Source: Desulfuromonadales bacterium
GTDB lineage: Bacteria > Desulfobacterota > Desulfuromonadia > Desulfuromonadales > BM103
DNA: 7,009 bases
Direction of reading: 5' to 3'
Assembly: GCA_029859485.1 (NCBI GenBank)
Contig: JAOUDB010000138.1
Coordinates: 1 to 7,009, forward strand
The first letter of the stretch is position 1. Every line of letters begins with the position of its first letter. The notes beneath the pieces were generated by a model. It was not told where the DNA came from, did not search any database, and worked only from the letters and a program-made list of their open reading frames with translations. The position numbers and the translations under genes are program-made. Positions 1 to 6,276 of the stretch are shown piece after piece.

Positions 1-575
1 TTGAAATGAAGGACGCTGGCTTCAGCGAGGTGCCGAATCCTTCGGAGCTGTTCCTGGCGGAACGCCCGGAAGATGCGGCCGGAAGTATCGTTGTTTCTGC
101 CATTGAAGGTACAAGGCCGATCCTAGTGGAGTTGCAGGCGCTGGTCTCTGGTACCGCCCAAGGTAATCCACGGCGTACGACGATGGGGATAGATTCCAAC
201 CGGGTGTCGCTGTTGGTGGCGGTGCTGGAAAAGAAGGTTGGCTACTCTCTGTTGGCTCAGGATATTTTTGTTAATGTTGCCGGAGGTGTGCGACTTGCCG
301 AGCCGGCTGTCGATCTCGGTGTGGTTGCTGCCTTGGCTTCGAGCCATCTGAATCGACCGATTGATGAGCGCACCGTGTTGTTTGGCGAAGTTGGCTTGAC
401 CGGGGAGGTGCGTGCCGTCTCCCGTCCGGAGATGCGGGTGAATGAAGCGGCCCGGCTCGGTTTCAACTGTTGTCTGCTACCGGCAGGCAACCTGAAAAAC
501 CTTGAGAAGCCGAAAGGAATCAAGTTGATCGGGGTACGCAGTGCCTCTGAGGCAATGGAATATTTGTTTAACTAG
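1..575 (+). CDS. radA: DNA repair protein RadA, C-terminal part (5' end outside window)
   Basis: The reading frame is open through the left edge (first full codon at base 3), so the start and the zinc-finger, RecA-like ATPase and KNRFG parts lie outside. About 190 residues remain of a family usually near 450. They include the end of the ATPase core (SEVPNPSELFL, EGTRPILVELQALV) and the Lon-protease-like domain (NPRRTTMGIDSNR, DIFVNVAGGV, DLGVVAAL, LFGEVGLTGEVRAV). The ATG at 6 is internal, because RadA homologues continue upstream of it without a break. RadA is a cytoplasmic branch-migration factor that works with RecA in recombinational repair. Its Lon-like domain is a non-proteolytic scaffold and DNA-binding part; the Ser/Lys protease dyad is not evident here either. 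The stop is 36 bases before moaC on the same strand, so co-transcription is possible. The family call is firm; only the length is incomplete. Confidence 0.95.
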   Translation, partial: EMKDAGFSEVPNPSELFLAERPEDAAGSIVVSAIEGTRPILVELQALVSGTAQGNPRRTTMGIDSNRVSLLVAVLEKKVGYSLLAQDIFVNVAGGVRLAEPAVDLGVVAALASSHLNRPIDERTVLFGEVGLTGEVRAVSRPEMRVNEAARLGFNCCLLPAGNLKNLEKPKGIKLIGVRSASEAMEYLFN

Positions 576-611
576 CGTAGCGCCTAGCGCCACAAAAGCG
601 AGGAACGAGCG

Positions 612-1103
612 ATGAGTGAGTTGACTCATTTCGATAGCGAAGGCAAGGCCATCATGGTGGACGTGGGTGAAAAAGAGAACACCCGCAGGGTCGCTGTTGC
701 CCGTGGTGAAGTAAGGATGCAGCCAGAAACCCTGGCGCGTATTCTTGAGAACAAGGTAGAGAAAGGTGACGTCTTCGCTGTGGCTCGCCTGGCGGGTATT
801 ATGGCGGCCAAGAAAACCTCTGCGTTGATTCCTCTTTGTCATCCTCTGCTGATTAACAGTGTGACTGTTGAGTTTACTCCAGATCGGGACAATGCAAGTA
901 TCGGCATCGAAGCAACGGTCAAGGTTAATGGTCAGACAGGTGTAGAGATGGAAGCCTTGACGGCTGTTTCGGTCGCAGCCCTGACGATTTATGATATGTG
1001 CAAGGCCGTTGATAAATCTATGACAATTGATCATGTGCGTTTGGCGGAAAAAAAAGGTGGTCGCAGCGGTTACTTTGTTAACCCCGGGGAGTCGGCCAAG
1101 TGA
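612..1103 (+). CDS. moaC: Cyclic pyranopterin monophosphate synthase MoaC
   Basis: MoaC converts the 3',8-cyclo-GTP made by MoaA into cyclic pyranopterin monophosphate, the first stable intermediate of molybdenum cofactor synthesis; it works in the cytoplasm as a hexamer. The 163-residue length is normal (161 in E. coli). The signature blocks are intact: [43 protein letters not shown]. The residues used for catalysis and substrate binding in the E. coli enzyme fall at the same numbers here: Lys51, His77, Glu112, Glu114, Asp128, Lys131 and Lys147. The ATG at 612 has AGGA at 601-604, seven bases upstream. No other moa or moe gene is in the window, so this copy is separate from the rest of its pathway here. 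Its stop overlaps the next start (GTGA), indicating translational coupling. A run of eight A at 1048-1055 encodes the Lys147 region. Confidence 0.97.
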   Translation: MSELTHFDSEGKAIMVDVGEKENTRRVAVARGEVRMQPETLARILENKVEKGDVFAVARLAGIMAAKKTSALIPLCHPLLINSVTVEFTPDRDNASIGIEATVKVNGQTGVEMEALTAVSVAALTIYDMCKAVDKSMTIDHVRLAEKKGGRSGYFVNPGESAK

Positions 1104-1618
1104 ATCCGACACGGACCTTTATAATTCGCCGGACCTTTGTTTACCCGATGGCCTTGGTGATTGTTTTAACAGCCGTTTTGCTGGTCGTCTGCCTCGTTCA
1201 GGGTCAGGCGATTGCCAAGGTGATTATTCTGGCTGGCCTGATCATGCCCCTGGTGGTGATTTTTGTAGAAACTGCGTTCCGTCGTGTGGTCGTTGATCAA
1301 GAGGGTGTGACCGCCTTTCGGCCTTTTCGGCAGCGACGGGTGTTGTTTTCCGACGTGACTGAACTGGATACGGTTCGGGTTCGCAGTCGGGTGTTCATGA
1401 CGCTGATGGCAGGCCCTGACGTTTTTTTGATTATTTCCAACTCCTATCAGGACTTTCCCGCTTTGGTAGAGGGTTTGATTGCTGCTGTTCCCGAAGGCTG
1501 CGTGACCGAAGAAACACAACAGTTGGCGAAGCAACCGCCTCTCAGGCATGCTGATGTTTTTACGGTTTGGTTTGCCGTTGTTGCTCTAGTCTATGTTCTG
1601 ATTGCTCAGTTCAGATGA
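1100..1618 (+). CDS. Small membrane protein with bacterial PH-like domain, function unknown
   Basis: This 172-residue protein starts with GTG at 1100, inside the last codons of moaC (4-base overlap), with GGGGAG at 1086-1091 as ribosome site. Visible layout: two hydrophobic helices at about 15-33 and 38-57; a soluble stretch at about 60-130 with the strand-rich pattern of bacterial PH-like (bPH, DUF304-type) domains ([30 protein letters not shown], then [22 protein letters not shown]); and a C-terminal hydrophobic helix at about 152-170. In known bPH proteins the domain often follows a two-helix hairpin and lies on the cytoplasmic side; no enzyme activity is known for it. I do not recognise a specific family with an assigned role. 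The overlap with moaC implies co-translation but need not imply a part in cofactor synthesis. There is no signal peptide or catalytic motif. Confidence 0.8.
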   Translation: MNPTRTFIIRRTFVYPMALVIVLTAVLLVVCLVQGQAIAKVIILAGLIMPLVVIFVETAFRRVVVDQEGVTAFRPFRQRRVLFSDVTELDTVRVRSRVFMTLMAGPDVFLIISNSYQDFPALVEGLIAAVPEGCVTEETQQLAKQPPLRHADVFTVWFAVVALVYVLIAQFR

Positions 1619-1634
1619 TGGTCAGGCATTTAAG

Positions 1635-1661
1635 TTGACTTGTTGATCAAATTCATTTAAT
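1635..1661 (+). promoter_or_regulatory. Probable sigma-70-type promoter for dksA and the kinase gene
   Basis: TTGACT at 1635-1640 fits the -35 consensus at five of six bases, and TTTAAT at 1656-1661 fits the -10 consensus at five of six. The 15-base spacer is shorter than the ideal 17, which lowers confidence. A palindrome, TTGATCAA, lies in the spacer at 1643-1650. This 71-base gap is the largest between plus-strand genes in the left half, so a promoter here is sensible. Confidence 0.45.
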
Positions 1662-1689
1662 TTGTGCCCGTTCAGTCAAGGAGTTTTTT

Positions 1690-2046
1690 ATGAATAAAAA
1701 GAAGTTGGAGGAGTTCCAAGAGCTCCTTCAGGAACAGATGGATCAGTTGTTACTCGATGCCGGCAAGACGGTTTCAGAGATGACTGACGAAAAGACCAAC
1801 TTCCCCGATCCTACTGATCGTGCGTCGTTGGAGTCTGATCGCAATTTCGAGTTGCGTATCCGTGACCGCGAGCGCCGCTTGATAGGCAAAATCCGCGAGG
1901 CGCTCGATCGCATTGAGGCCGGAGACTTTGGCGAATGTGAGGATTGCGGCGACCCGATCGGTGAAGCGCGCCTGAAGGCACGACCGGTCACTACCTTGTG
2001 CATCGAGTGCAAGACTGAGCAGGAGCGCCAGGAAAAAATCGGCTGA
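1690..2046 (+). CDS. dksA: DksA/TraR-family RNA polymerase-binding regulator (short DksA)
   Basis: DksA binds in the secondary channel of RNA polymerase and, with ppGpp, lowers rRNA promoter activity and raises some biosynthetic promoters. This protein has 118 residues against 151 in E. coli; the shortening is at the N-terminus, as in many non-enteric DksA proteins. Residues 1-75 form the coiled coil. Its tip carries D40-P-T-D43-R-A45, the DxxDxA motif needed for activity in true DksA. A four-cysteine zinc finger follows: Cys83, Cys86, Cys104 and Cys107, in FGECEDCGDPIGEARLKARP and LCIECK. The ATG at 1690 has AAGGAG at 1678-1683, six bases upstream. The tip motif plus four cysteines favours a DksA-like rather than TraR-like role; which of several paralogues it is cannot be told from the window. 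The kinase gene follows after 35 bases, so the two are probably co-transcribed. Confidence 0.93.
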   Translation: MNKKKLEEFQELLQEQMDQLLLDAGKTVSEMTDEKTNFPDPTDRASLESDRNFELRIRDRERRLIGKIREALDRIEAGDFGECEDCGDPIGEARLKARPVTTLCIECKTEQERQEKIG

Positions 2047-2081
2047 TCCAACCAGTCTTCACCGGCAGACAGGAGGCGGTC

Positions 2082-4376
2082 ATGCCGGTCGATCAATCTG
2101 GACCACTCAACGACACAGAGGCCTCGCAACAGCACCCCTCTGTTATAGATTTTTCTTCAATACTCCCTCGCTTATCTCTTAGGGCCGGGCTGACATTTTT
2201 TATGTCTGTCGGCCTTTTTCTTTTTTTGCTTAGTCGTTTTAGCCTCCCGCTGGTTCATGTCCTGGTAGAAATCTCCAGTATTATATTGTTGGTAGCAGTC
2301 TTTCTGATCGGGTGGAATACCCGGCAACTAGTGCGCAGGCAGTTCTTTCTGATCTTAGGGGTCGGTTTGTTTGTTACAGCGTTGGTTGATCTCCTGCTGC
2401 TGTTAGCCTCACAAAGCGTGCCGATTGTCTCTGCACTCAGCCCTGATATGGCCACTCAATTGTGGCTGATCGCCAGAACTCTGGGTGCTTTTGCTTTCCT
2501 CTGTGCGATCTTCAGCCTGGGGCATAGAGATTATTTTACCGACAAGGAATGGCTTTTTGGCTTCCTGCTAAGCGGCATTGGTTGCCTGGCACTGGTGTGG
2601 CCGATTGAAATCTTCCCGAGCTGTATTGTAGAAGGGCAAGGCTTCTCTCGTTTCAAGGTGAATTTTGAATATGCAATAATCGGCTTATTCTGTCTGTCGG
2701 CTTTTTTGCTTGTGTTTCGTAGCCGATACCTGACTCAACATCTCACGGTTTTGTTCTCCCTCGCGATCTTCATGAGTACCCTGTCGGAGTTGATAGTCAT
2801 TCTTGATGCGGGTGCTTATGGCCTCTTACATTTACTCGGGCACTATTGCAAACTGGGTAGTGCTGTACTTGTTTATTACGTCATGGTTGAAGGAACACTC
2901 CGCTCTCCTTTTGCGAGTCTTTTCAAAGATGTCGAGCAGTCCTATGAAGAGTTGAATCAGGAACTGCAGCGACGTGTGATTGCTGAAAAGAAGCAGGAAG
3001 TCGCCCATCAGGAAGCGTCGTTGCTCTACCGCATGTCCAGGGCCATGCACAGTACACTCAATCTGGACGAATTGGCCCATATCACACTTTCAGCGGCAAC
3101 GGGCGTCGAAGCCGGTGGTTTTGAAAGGGCAACGCTTTTTACGGTCAACAAGCGCACCGGCATGCTGCAAGGGATGCTGGGGGTTTCAGTCGATATGGCT
3201 TCTTTGGTCCTGCCGGCAGGAGAGGATCACCTAGCGTGGGATCAACTGCATCTGGACGAGGAGTCTCGTGAAGCGCAACGAAGAGATAAATTTAACCAAA
3301 AAGTGGTCAAACAACGTCTTCAACTTGAGGCTGAAGATAATGCTCTGGCCAAGGCTTTTCTTTCTGAAGAAGTCGTTCTGGTGGCCGATCCTGACGGAGA
3401 ACAAGCGGGCGGTCGCCAGCTATCAGAATCTCTTGAGCTGGGTCCCTACGCCTGTGCCCCGTTAACCGGACGTGACCAAATCATCGGCGTCCTGCTTGTT
3501 GATAACCCTTTTAGCCTGCAGGAAATCCCGCCGACGCGGAAGCGTTTTCTGGAACTTTTTGCCAGCCAGGCGGGGTCGGCTCTGGGCAATGCCAGCCTGG
3601 TAAAGCGGCTGGAGATGGCTCACGCTAATTTGCAGGATATCCAGGAACAGCTGATCCATGGTGAAAAGATGGCCGTTCTTGGCGAAATGGCCGCACAAGT
3701 CGCTCATGAACTGCGAAACCCACTCGTCTCCATCGGCGGTTTTGCTCAGCGCCTCACCAAACAACAGCTGCAAGAGCCGAAAGCTAACGAATACGCAGCG
3801 ATCATAGCGCGCGAGGTCAAGCGTATGGAGGAGATGCTCGGCAACATTCTCTCTTTTAGTAAGAAACAACTGGTTTGTTTTGAAGAGTGCAATCTAAAGA
3901 ATGTTCTACAAGAGGTTTTTGATCTCGAATATGACCATTGCCATCGTCAAGGGATTAAGTTCGATTGTGCCCTGGCCCATAATCTACCCGTGATCCTTGG
4001 TGACTATCGTCAATTGCGGCAGGTCTTTCTGAACTTGACAATCAACGCCCGTCAGGTGATGAACGAGGGTGGTGTTCTAACTGTTAGTGCGAGGGCCGGT
4101 TCTTTACGTGGTGAAAAGGCTGTGGTGGTTGAAGTCAGGGATACCGGGGGAGGAATCAAGCCTGAAGTGATGCGAAACATCTTCAATCCGTTTTTTTCGA
4201 CATTTGCCAAAGGAACCGGGCTGGGGCTTTCAATCTCTCACCGGATTATTGAGCATCATCACGGTCAGATTGAGGTCGTCAACAGTGAAAAAGGTGTGCG
4301 CTTTATTGTTTCATTGCCGGTGGTGCCGTCGGCCGGGACTTCGCCTGGTTCTGCCGAGAAAGAAAAAGCGGGCTGA
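2082..4376 (+). CDS. Membrane sensor histidine kinase: MASE3, GAF, HisKA, HATPase_c
   Basis: This 764-residue kinase has about eight hydrophobic helices in residues 35-270. That part fits the MASE3 sensor domain (VHVLVEISSIILLVAVFLIGWNTR; MATQLWLIARTLGA). A coiled coil lies at about 283-312. A GAF domain covers about 313-505, with a long charged insertion near 385-430. A second short coil at about 505-530 leads to HisKA, where His542 in AHELRNPLVSIGGF is the predicted phospho-acceptor. The ATPase domain has an N box (QVFLNLTINA, Asn651 and Asn655), a G1 box (DTGGGI at 687-692), an F box (FNPFFSTF) and a G2 box (KGTGLGLSI at 710-718). All catalytic boxes are intact, so it should be an active kinase. 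There is no receiver domain and no response regulator gene in the window. The H-box style resembles kinases that pair with sigma-54 activators (inference). ATG at 2082 has AGGAGG at 2071-2076. The signal sensed is unknown. Confidence 0.93.
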   Translation: MPVDQSGPLNDTEASQQHPSVIDFSSILPRLSLRAGLTFFMSVGLFLFLLSRFSLPLVHVLVEISSIILLVAVFLIGWNTRQLVRRQFFLILGVGLFVTALVDLLLLLASQSVPIVSALSPDMATQLWLIARTLGAFAFLCAIFSLGHRDYFTDKEWLFGFLLSGIGCLALVWPIEIFPSCIVEGQGFSRFKVNFEYAIIGLFCLSAFLLVFRSRYLTQHLTVLFSLAIFMSTLSELIVILDAGAYGLLHLLGHYCKLGSAVLVYYVMVEGTLRSPFASLFKDVEQSYEELNQELQRRVIAEKKQEVAHQEASLLYRMSRAMHSTLNLDELAHITLSAATGVEAGGFERATLFTVNKRTGMLQGMLGVSVDMASLVLPAGEDHLAWDQLHLDEESREAQRRDKFNQKVVKQRLQLEAEDNALAKAFLSEEVVLVADPDGEQAGGRQLSESLELGPYACAPLTGRDQIIGVLLVDNPFSLQEIPPTRKRFLELFASQAGSALGNASLVKRLEMAHANLQDIQEQLIHGEKMAVLGEMAAQVAHELRNPLVSIGGFAQRLTKQQLQEPKANEYAAIIAREVKRMEEMLGNILSFSKKQLVCFEECNLKNVLQEVFDLEYDHCHRQGIKFDCALAHNLPVILGDYRQLRQVFLNLTINARQVMNEGGVLTVSARAGSLRGEKAVVVEVRDTGGGIKPEVMRNIFNPFFSTFAKGTGLGLSISHRIIEHHHGQIEVVNSEKGVRFIVSLPVVPSAGTSPGSAEKEKAG

Positions 4377-4400
4377 ACTTGGATATTTTGCAATCGTCAA

Positions 4401-5087
4401 TTAAGCCATCCCGAAGCCCCAAACCAGGGCCACCACCACAAACACCGCAGGCAGCAGATTTCCCACAGGCAAACGCTTGATACCCATCAGGTCGATAGCG
4501 ATGGCGACAATCAGTAAACCACCGACAGCATTCATTTCGGTAATAACCGGTTCGGTCAGAAGGGTTTCAGCAAGCTCTGCGACCAGGGTAATACCTCCCT
4601 GATAAAGCAAGAGTGGGATTACGGAAAAGATGACCCCGATGCCGAGAGTCGAAGTCAGGGCGATGGAGGCTACACCGTCGAGAGCGGCTTTCGCATACAG
4701 GATTGTCGGTGGGCCACCCAAACCGTCCTGCAGTGCACCCATGATTGCCATGGCTCCGACGCAATAAAGCAGGCTCGCGGTCACAAAGCCTTCTGCGACC
4801 TTGCCCATTCCTGAGAAACGTTTCTGCAGGCGCTCACCGAACTCTTCCAGCCGTTTTTCTATGCCTATCATCTCGCCGATCAGCCCACCAAAGATCAGCC
4901 CGCCGATAACGATCATGAGTTGCTTGCTTTGCAGGGCTAGTTGCAGGCCGATTAGCAGCACCGCCAGACCCAGCCCGATCATCAGGGTTTGACGCATCCT
5001 GGTTGAGAGGTAGCGACCGGCCAATCGGCCGATCAGGCAGCCGGCAATCACTGCGCCTATGTTGACAAACGTCCCCTGCAAAAGCAT
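4401..5087 (-). CDS. DUF554 family membrane protein (YdfK/YqgA type), function unknown
   Basis: This 228-residue protein is almost entirely hydrophobic, with about seven helices near 4-24, 33-51, 56-75, 98-118, 144-164, 184-202 and 208-226. The DUF554 pattern is clear: an N-terminal GTFVNIGAVIAGCLIGRL, then GLIFGGLIGEMIGIEKRLEEFGERLQ. The central block LLYCVGAMAIMGALQDGL is followed by ILYAKAALDGVASIALTSTLGIGV and PLLLYQGGITLVA. Length matches the family (E. coli YqgA is about 235). These are inner-membrane proteins of unassigned function, sometimes guessed to be transporters; nothing here settles it. The ATG (complement of 5085-5087) has AAGGA a short distance upstream on the minus strand. 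The gene converges on the kinase gene with a 24-base gap and no obvious shared terminator. It does not overlap its upstream neighbour and probably has its own promoter in the long gap before it. Confidence 0.88.
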   Translation of the reverse strand: MLLQGTFVNIGAVIAGCLIGRLAGRYLSTRMRQTLMIGLGLAVLLIGLQLALQSKQLMIVIGGLIFGGLIGEMIGIEKRLEEFGERLQKRFSGMGKVAEGFVTASLLYCVGAMAIMGALQDGLGGPPTILYAKAALDGVASIALTSTLGIGVIFSVIPLLLYQGGITLVAELAETLLTEPVITEMNAVGGLLIVAIAIDLMGIKRLPVGNLLPAVFVVVALVWGFGMA

Positions 5088-5473
5088 GTGGATTCCTTAA
5101 AACTCGGATGTTGAACAGGCGTCGAAACTTAACATGGATAATTGTCAATACTCAAGGTCGATCCTTTGGGCCGCTGAGTTTTGGAACGCTGGCTCAGGTT
5201 GACATAGGGTATAAAAGGAGCAGGCTGTATTAAACAAAAGCCAGCCCTTTCTTTGTGCGACAGACAGGGATACCTGGCTCGTGTGGCTTTGTGAAAAAAG
5301 CTACCGGCAGTCCGGTCCTGAGGTCAAATTGGCGGATGGCTGGGAAAAGTGAGAACCGGCAAGTCTTTTTAGGGGATGGAAGGTCGGCTGTTTTGAGTGG
5401 AAATGAAAAAGCCCCAACCGGGGGGCTGAGTCTTGATGCTGTGTGGATTAAATTATGCTGTTACTTTAAGGTG
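5088..5473. other. Gene-poor stretch between the DUF554 and hemerythrin genes
   Basis: I see no credible coding region in these 386 bases. The stretch holds the hemerythrin terminator (5405-5427) and presumably the DUF554 promoter, though no good -35/-10 pair is visible. Several short inverted repeats occur. ACCGG at 5303-5307 pairs with CCGGT at 5312-5316 and faces six T on the minus strand. GGCTG at 5223-5227 pairs with CAGCC at 5242-5246. AGCTACC at 5299-5305 can pair with GGATGGCT at 5334-5341 with one bulge. These could belong to an RNA leader, but no known riboswitch core was recognised. Confidence 0.5.
5405..5427 (-). terminator. Rho-independent terminator of the hemerythrin gene
   Basis: On the minus strand a perfect 6-base stem, AGCCCC with GGGGCT (5427-5422 and 5415-5410) and a six-base loop, is followed directly by a run of T (complement of A at 5406-5410). 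It lies 46 bases past the hemerythrin stop, in the right orientation. On the plus strand no T run follows the hairpin, so it is one-directional. Confidence 0.85.
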
Positions 5474-5878
5474 TTAGGCGTCCATCGTTTGAATGTTTGC
5501 TTTCAATTTCTTGTCACTCATGACAATGTGTTCTTTCAGCCAGTCGCGCAGAAAGTTAAGAACTTCAACGACATTGATTTCGTGATTCTTGGCACAGGCC
5601 CTTTTGAATCCGATAACTTTCGTGGTCATCGCAAGATGCTCCTGGCAATGTTCATCAAGGGCCGGATACTTTGTATCTCGCATGATTTCTTCTTCAGTTG
5701 TAAAATGAGATTGGATGTAATCCTCCAGTTTTTCAAGGATGTGCGGTACGACTATGTAGCCTTTTTTGGTTATCATCGCATCTGACAGCTCATTAATGAT
5801 ACCCACCAGGTTGCGGTGTTGAGTATCATTCTCAGCAATACCAATCTCGTAGCTTTTCTTCCAGAGAAATAGCGGCAT
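5474..5878 (-). CDS. Bacteriohemerythrin (single-domain oxygen-binding diiron protein)
   Basis: Hemerythrins bind O2 at a non-haem diiron site. In bacteria, free-standing ones are linked to oxygen carriage, storage or protection of metalloenzymes. With the start at 5878 the protein has 134 residues, and every iron ligand sits in the canonical pattern: His21, His58 with Glu62 (HxxxE), His77 with His81 (HxxxH), and His117 with Asp122 (HxxxxD). The N-terminal MPLFLWKKSYEIGI is typical of the family. The frame stays open up to a TTG at 5953. That longer form would add 25 residues with no family counterpart, and the TTG has no clear ribosome site, whereas the ATG at 5878 has AAAGGG just upstream; the short form is preferred. 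There is no signal peptide, so it is cytoplasmic and not fused to a chemoreceptor. It is transcribed alone and ends in a strong terminator. Confidence 0.95.
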   Translation of the reverse strand: MPLFLWKKSYEIGIAENDTQHRNLVGIINELSDAMITKKGYIVVPHILEKLEDYIQSHFTTEEEIMRDTKYPALDEHCQEHLAMTTKVIGFKRACAKNHEINVVEVLNFLRDWLKEHIVMSDKKLKANIQTMDA

Positions 5879-5908
5879 AAAAGACCCTTTCGTTAATGTC
5901 CGAAAAGC

Positions 5909-5926
5909 GCCAAAAGACGCTTTGGC
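5909..5926 (-). repeat. Inverted repeat upstream of the hemerythrin start
   Basis: GCCAAA at 5909-5914 and TTTGGC at 5921-5926 form a perfect 6-base stem with a six-base loop. On the minus strand it is followed by GCTTTTC, which makes it look like a weak terminator or leader hairpin. It ends 31 bases before the chosen hemerythrin ATG. It could be a repressor site, an attenuator or an RNA-stabilising hairpin; nothing in the sequence separates these. Confidence 0.4.
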
Positions 5927-6021
5927 AAGAAAAATCGCCTCAGAGGTTACCAAGGCTACATTCCGTGAGCATTCAAATTGTCGAATAAAGTTACGGCTGG
6001 ATCATTTATGGACCAGGTCCC

Positions 6022-6053
6022 AAAAGAAGAGAGCGCCCTCGGGAATGTCGCTC
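6022..6053 (-). terminator. Terminator-like hairpin downstream of the tRNA fragment
   Basis: On the minus strand GAGCG (6053-6049) pairs with CGCTC (6035-6031). An inner CC/GG pair is possible across a CGAG loop, and the T-rich tail TCTTCTTTT follows (6030-6022). It begins 12 bases past the CCA end of the tRNA fragment, where the original tRNA terminator would be expected. Confidence 0.5.
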
Positions 6054-6065
6054 CCACTTAACGAA

Positions 6066-6110
6066 TGGTCGGGATGACTGGGTTCGAACCAGCGCCTCTG
6101 CTCCCGAAGC
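6066..6110 (-). pseudogene. 3' half of a tRNA-Pro(CGG) gene; possible integration-site remnant
   Basis: Read on the minus strand, GCTTCGGGAGCAG (6110-6098) is an anticodon loop TTCGGGA, anticodon CGG, with the 3' side of its stem. A T arm follows, GCTGG-TTCGAAC-CCAGT (6093-6077), then the acceptor strand CATCCCG (6076-6070), discriminator A and encoded CCA (6068-6066). The ending CCCG-A-CCA, which requires a C1-G72 pair, is characteristic of bacterial tRNA-Pro. The upstream bases fail as a 5' half. Only two of five anticodon-stem pairs form, and no CGGGATG acceptor strand or normal D arm is present. The variable loop is about two bases short. The fragment is therefore best read as a truncated copy, as left by an integrase that uses the tRNA 3' half as its attachment site. 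A complete but highly unusual tRNA ending here is the less likely alternative. Confidence 0.6.
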
Positions 6111-6176
6111 GTTTGTAGTGAAGAGGGTCAGTGTTTAAGAACCCTCCCTGAAGGTGTCCAGCGAACTAGCCCGACC
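6067..6176. repeat. Nested inverted repeats around and beyond the tRNA fragment
   Basis: GGTCGGG at 6067-6073 is a perfect inverted match to CCCGACC at 6170-6176, and a second short match, GTTCG (6082-6086) with CGAAC (6162-6166), lies inside it. In the centre, GAGGGT (6123-6128) and ACCCTC (6141-6146) form a perfect stem around a 12-base loop. The outer pair includes the acceptor end of the tRNA fragment. The arrangement could be the end structure of an inserted element, a recombinase site or a folded RNA. Confidence 0.45.
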
Positions 6177-6190
6177 CCCACACGAACGTG

Positions 6191-6221
6191 CTGACATTTA
6201 AAAAACTGTTAAGCTTATAAT
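6191..6221 (+). promoter_or_regulatory. Probable sigma-70-type promoter of the SOUL gene
   Basis: CTGACA at 6191-6196 (five of six) and a perfect TATAAT at 6216-6221 are separated by 19 bases, slightly long. Transcription would start near 6228, giving a leader of about 50 bases before the SOUL start codon. The region is much richer in A and T than its surroundings. Confidence 0.55.
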
Positions 6222-6276
6222 CATAACCCTCTTGAATTTTCCGTATTTGACAACAAAAGGTTATGGGAGGCAGACA

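Noticed and set aside
578..591. Tandem TAGCGCC repeat between radA and moaC
   Set aside because: Two 7-base copies are too short to call a functional repeat, and there is no hairpin or other signal.
477..1112. Open frame of 211 codons on the minus strand
   Set aside because: It is antisense to the whole of moaC and the end of radA, both clear family members.
4377..4400. Shared terminator between the converging kinase and DUF554 genes
   Set aside because: The 24-base gap has no inverted repeat; termination may be Rho-dependent or lie inside the opposing gene.
5144..5149. TTGACA on the minus strand as -35 of the DUF554 promoter
   Set aside because: The hexamer at the right distance downstream (5126-5121) fits the -10 consensus at only two of six bases.
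5223..5246. GGCTG/CAGCC hairpin as a plus-strand terminator
   Set aside because: The loop is 14 bases, the following tract is interrupted, and no plus-strand gene ends nearby.
5255..5785. Open frame of 176 codons on the plus strand
   Set aside because: It runs antisense through most of the hemerythrin gene, has no ribosome site and no recognisable domain; hemerythrin on the other strand has all seven iron ligands.
5879..5953. Longer hemerythrin using the TTG at 5953
   Set aside because: The 25 extra residues are not part of the family, and the ATG at 5878 gives the canonical start and ligand numbering with a ribosome site.
6066..6176. A complete class II tRNA such as tRNA-Sec or tRNA-Leu(UAA) on the minus strand
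   Set aside because: A cloverleaf-like drawing is possible, but the central hairpin has a 12-base loop, three to four unpaired bases separate the T stem from the acceptor, and there is no normal D arm. The 3' part alone fits tRNA-Pro(CGG) far better.
6232..6276. Longer SOUL protein using the TTG at 6232
   Set aside because: It would place 15 residues ahead of a standard signal peptide, and the TTG lies only a few bases past the predicted transcription start.
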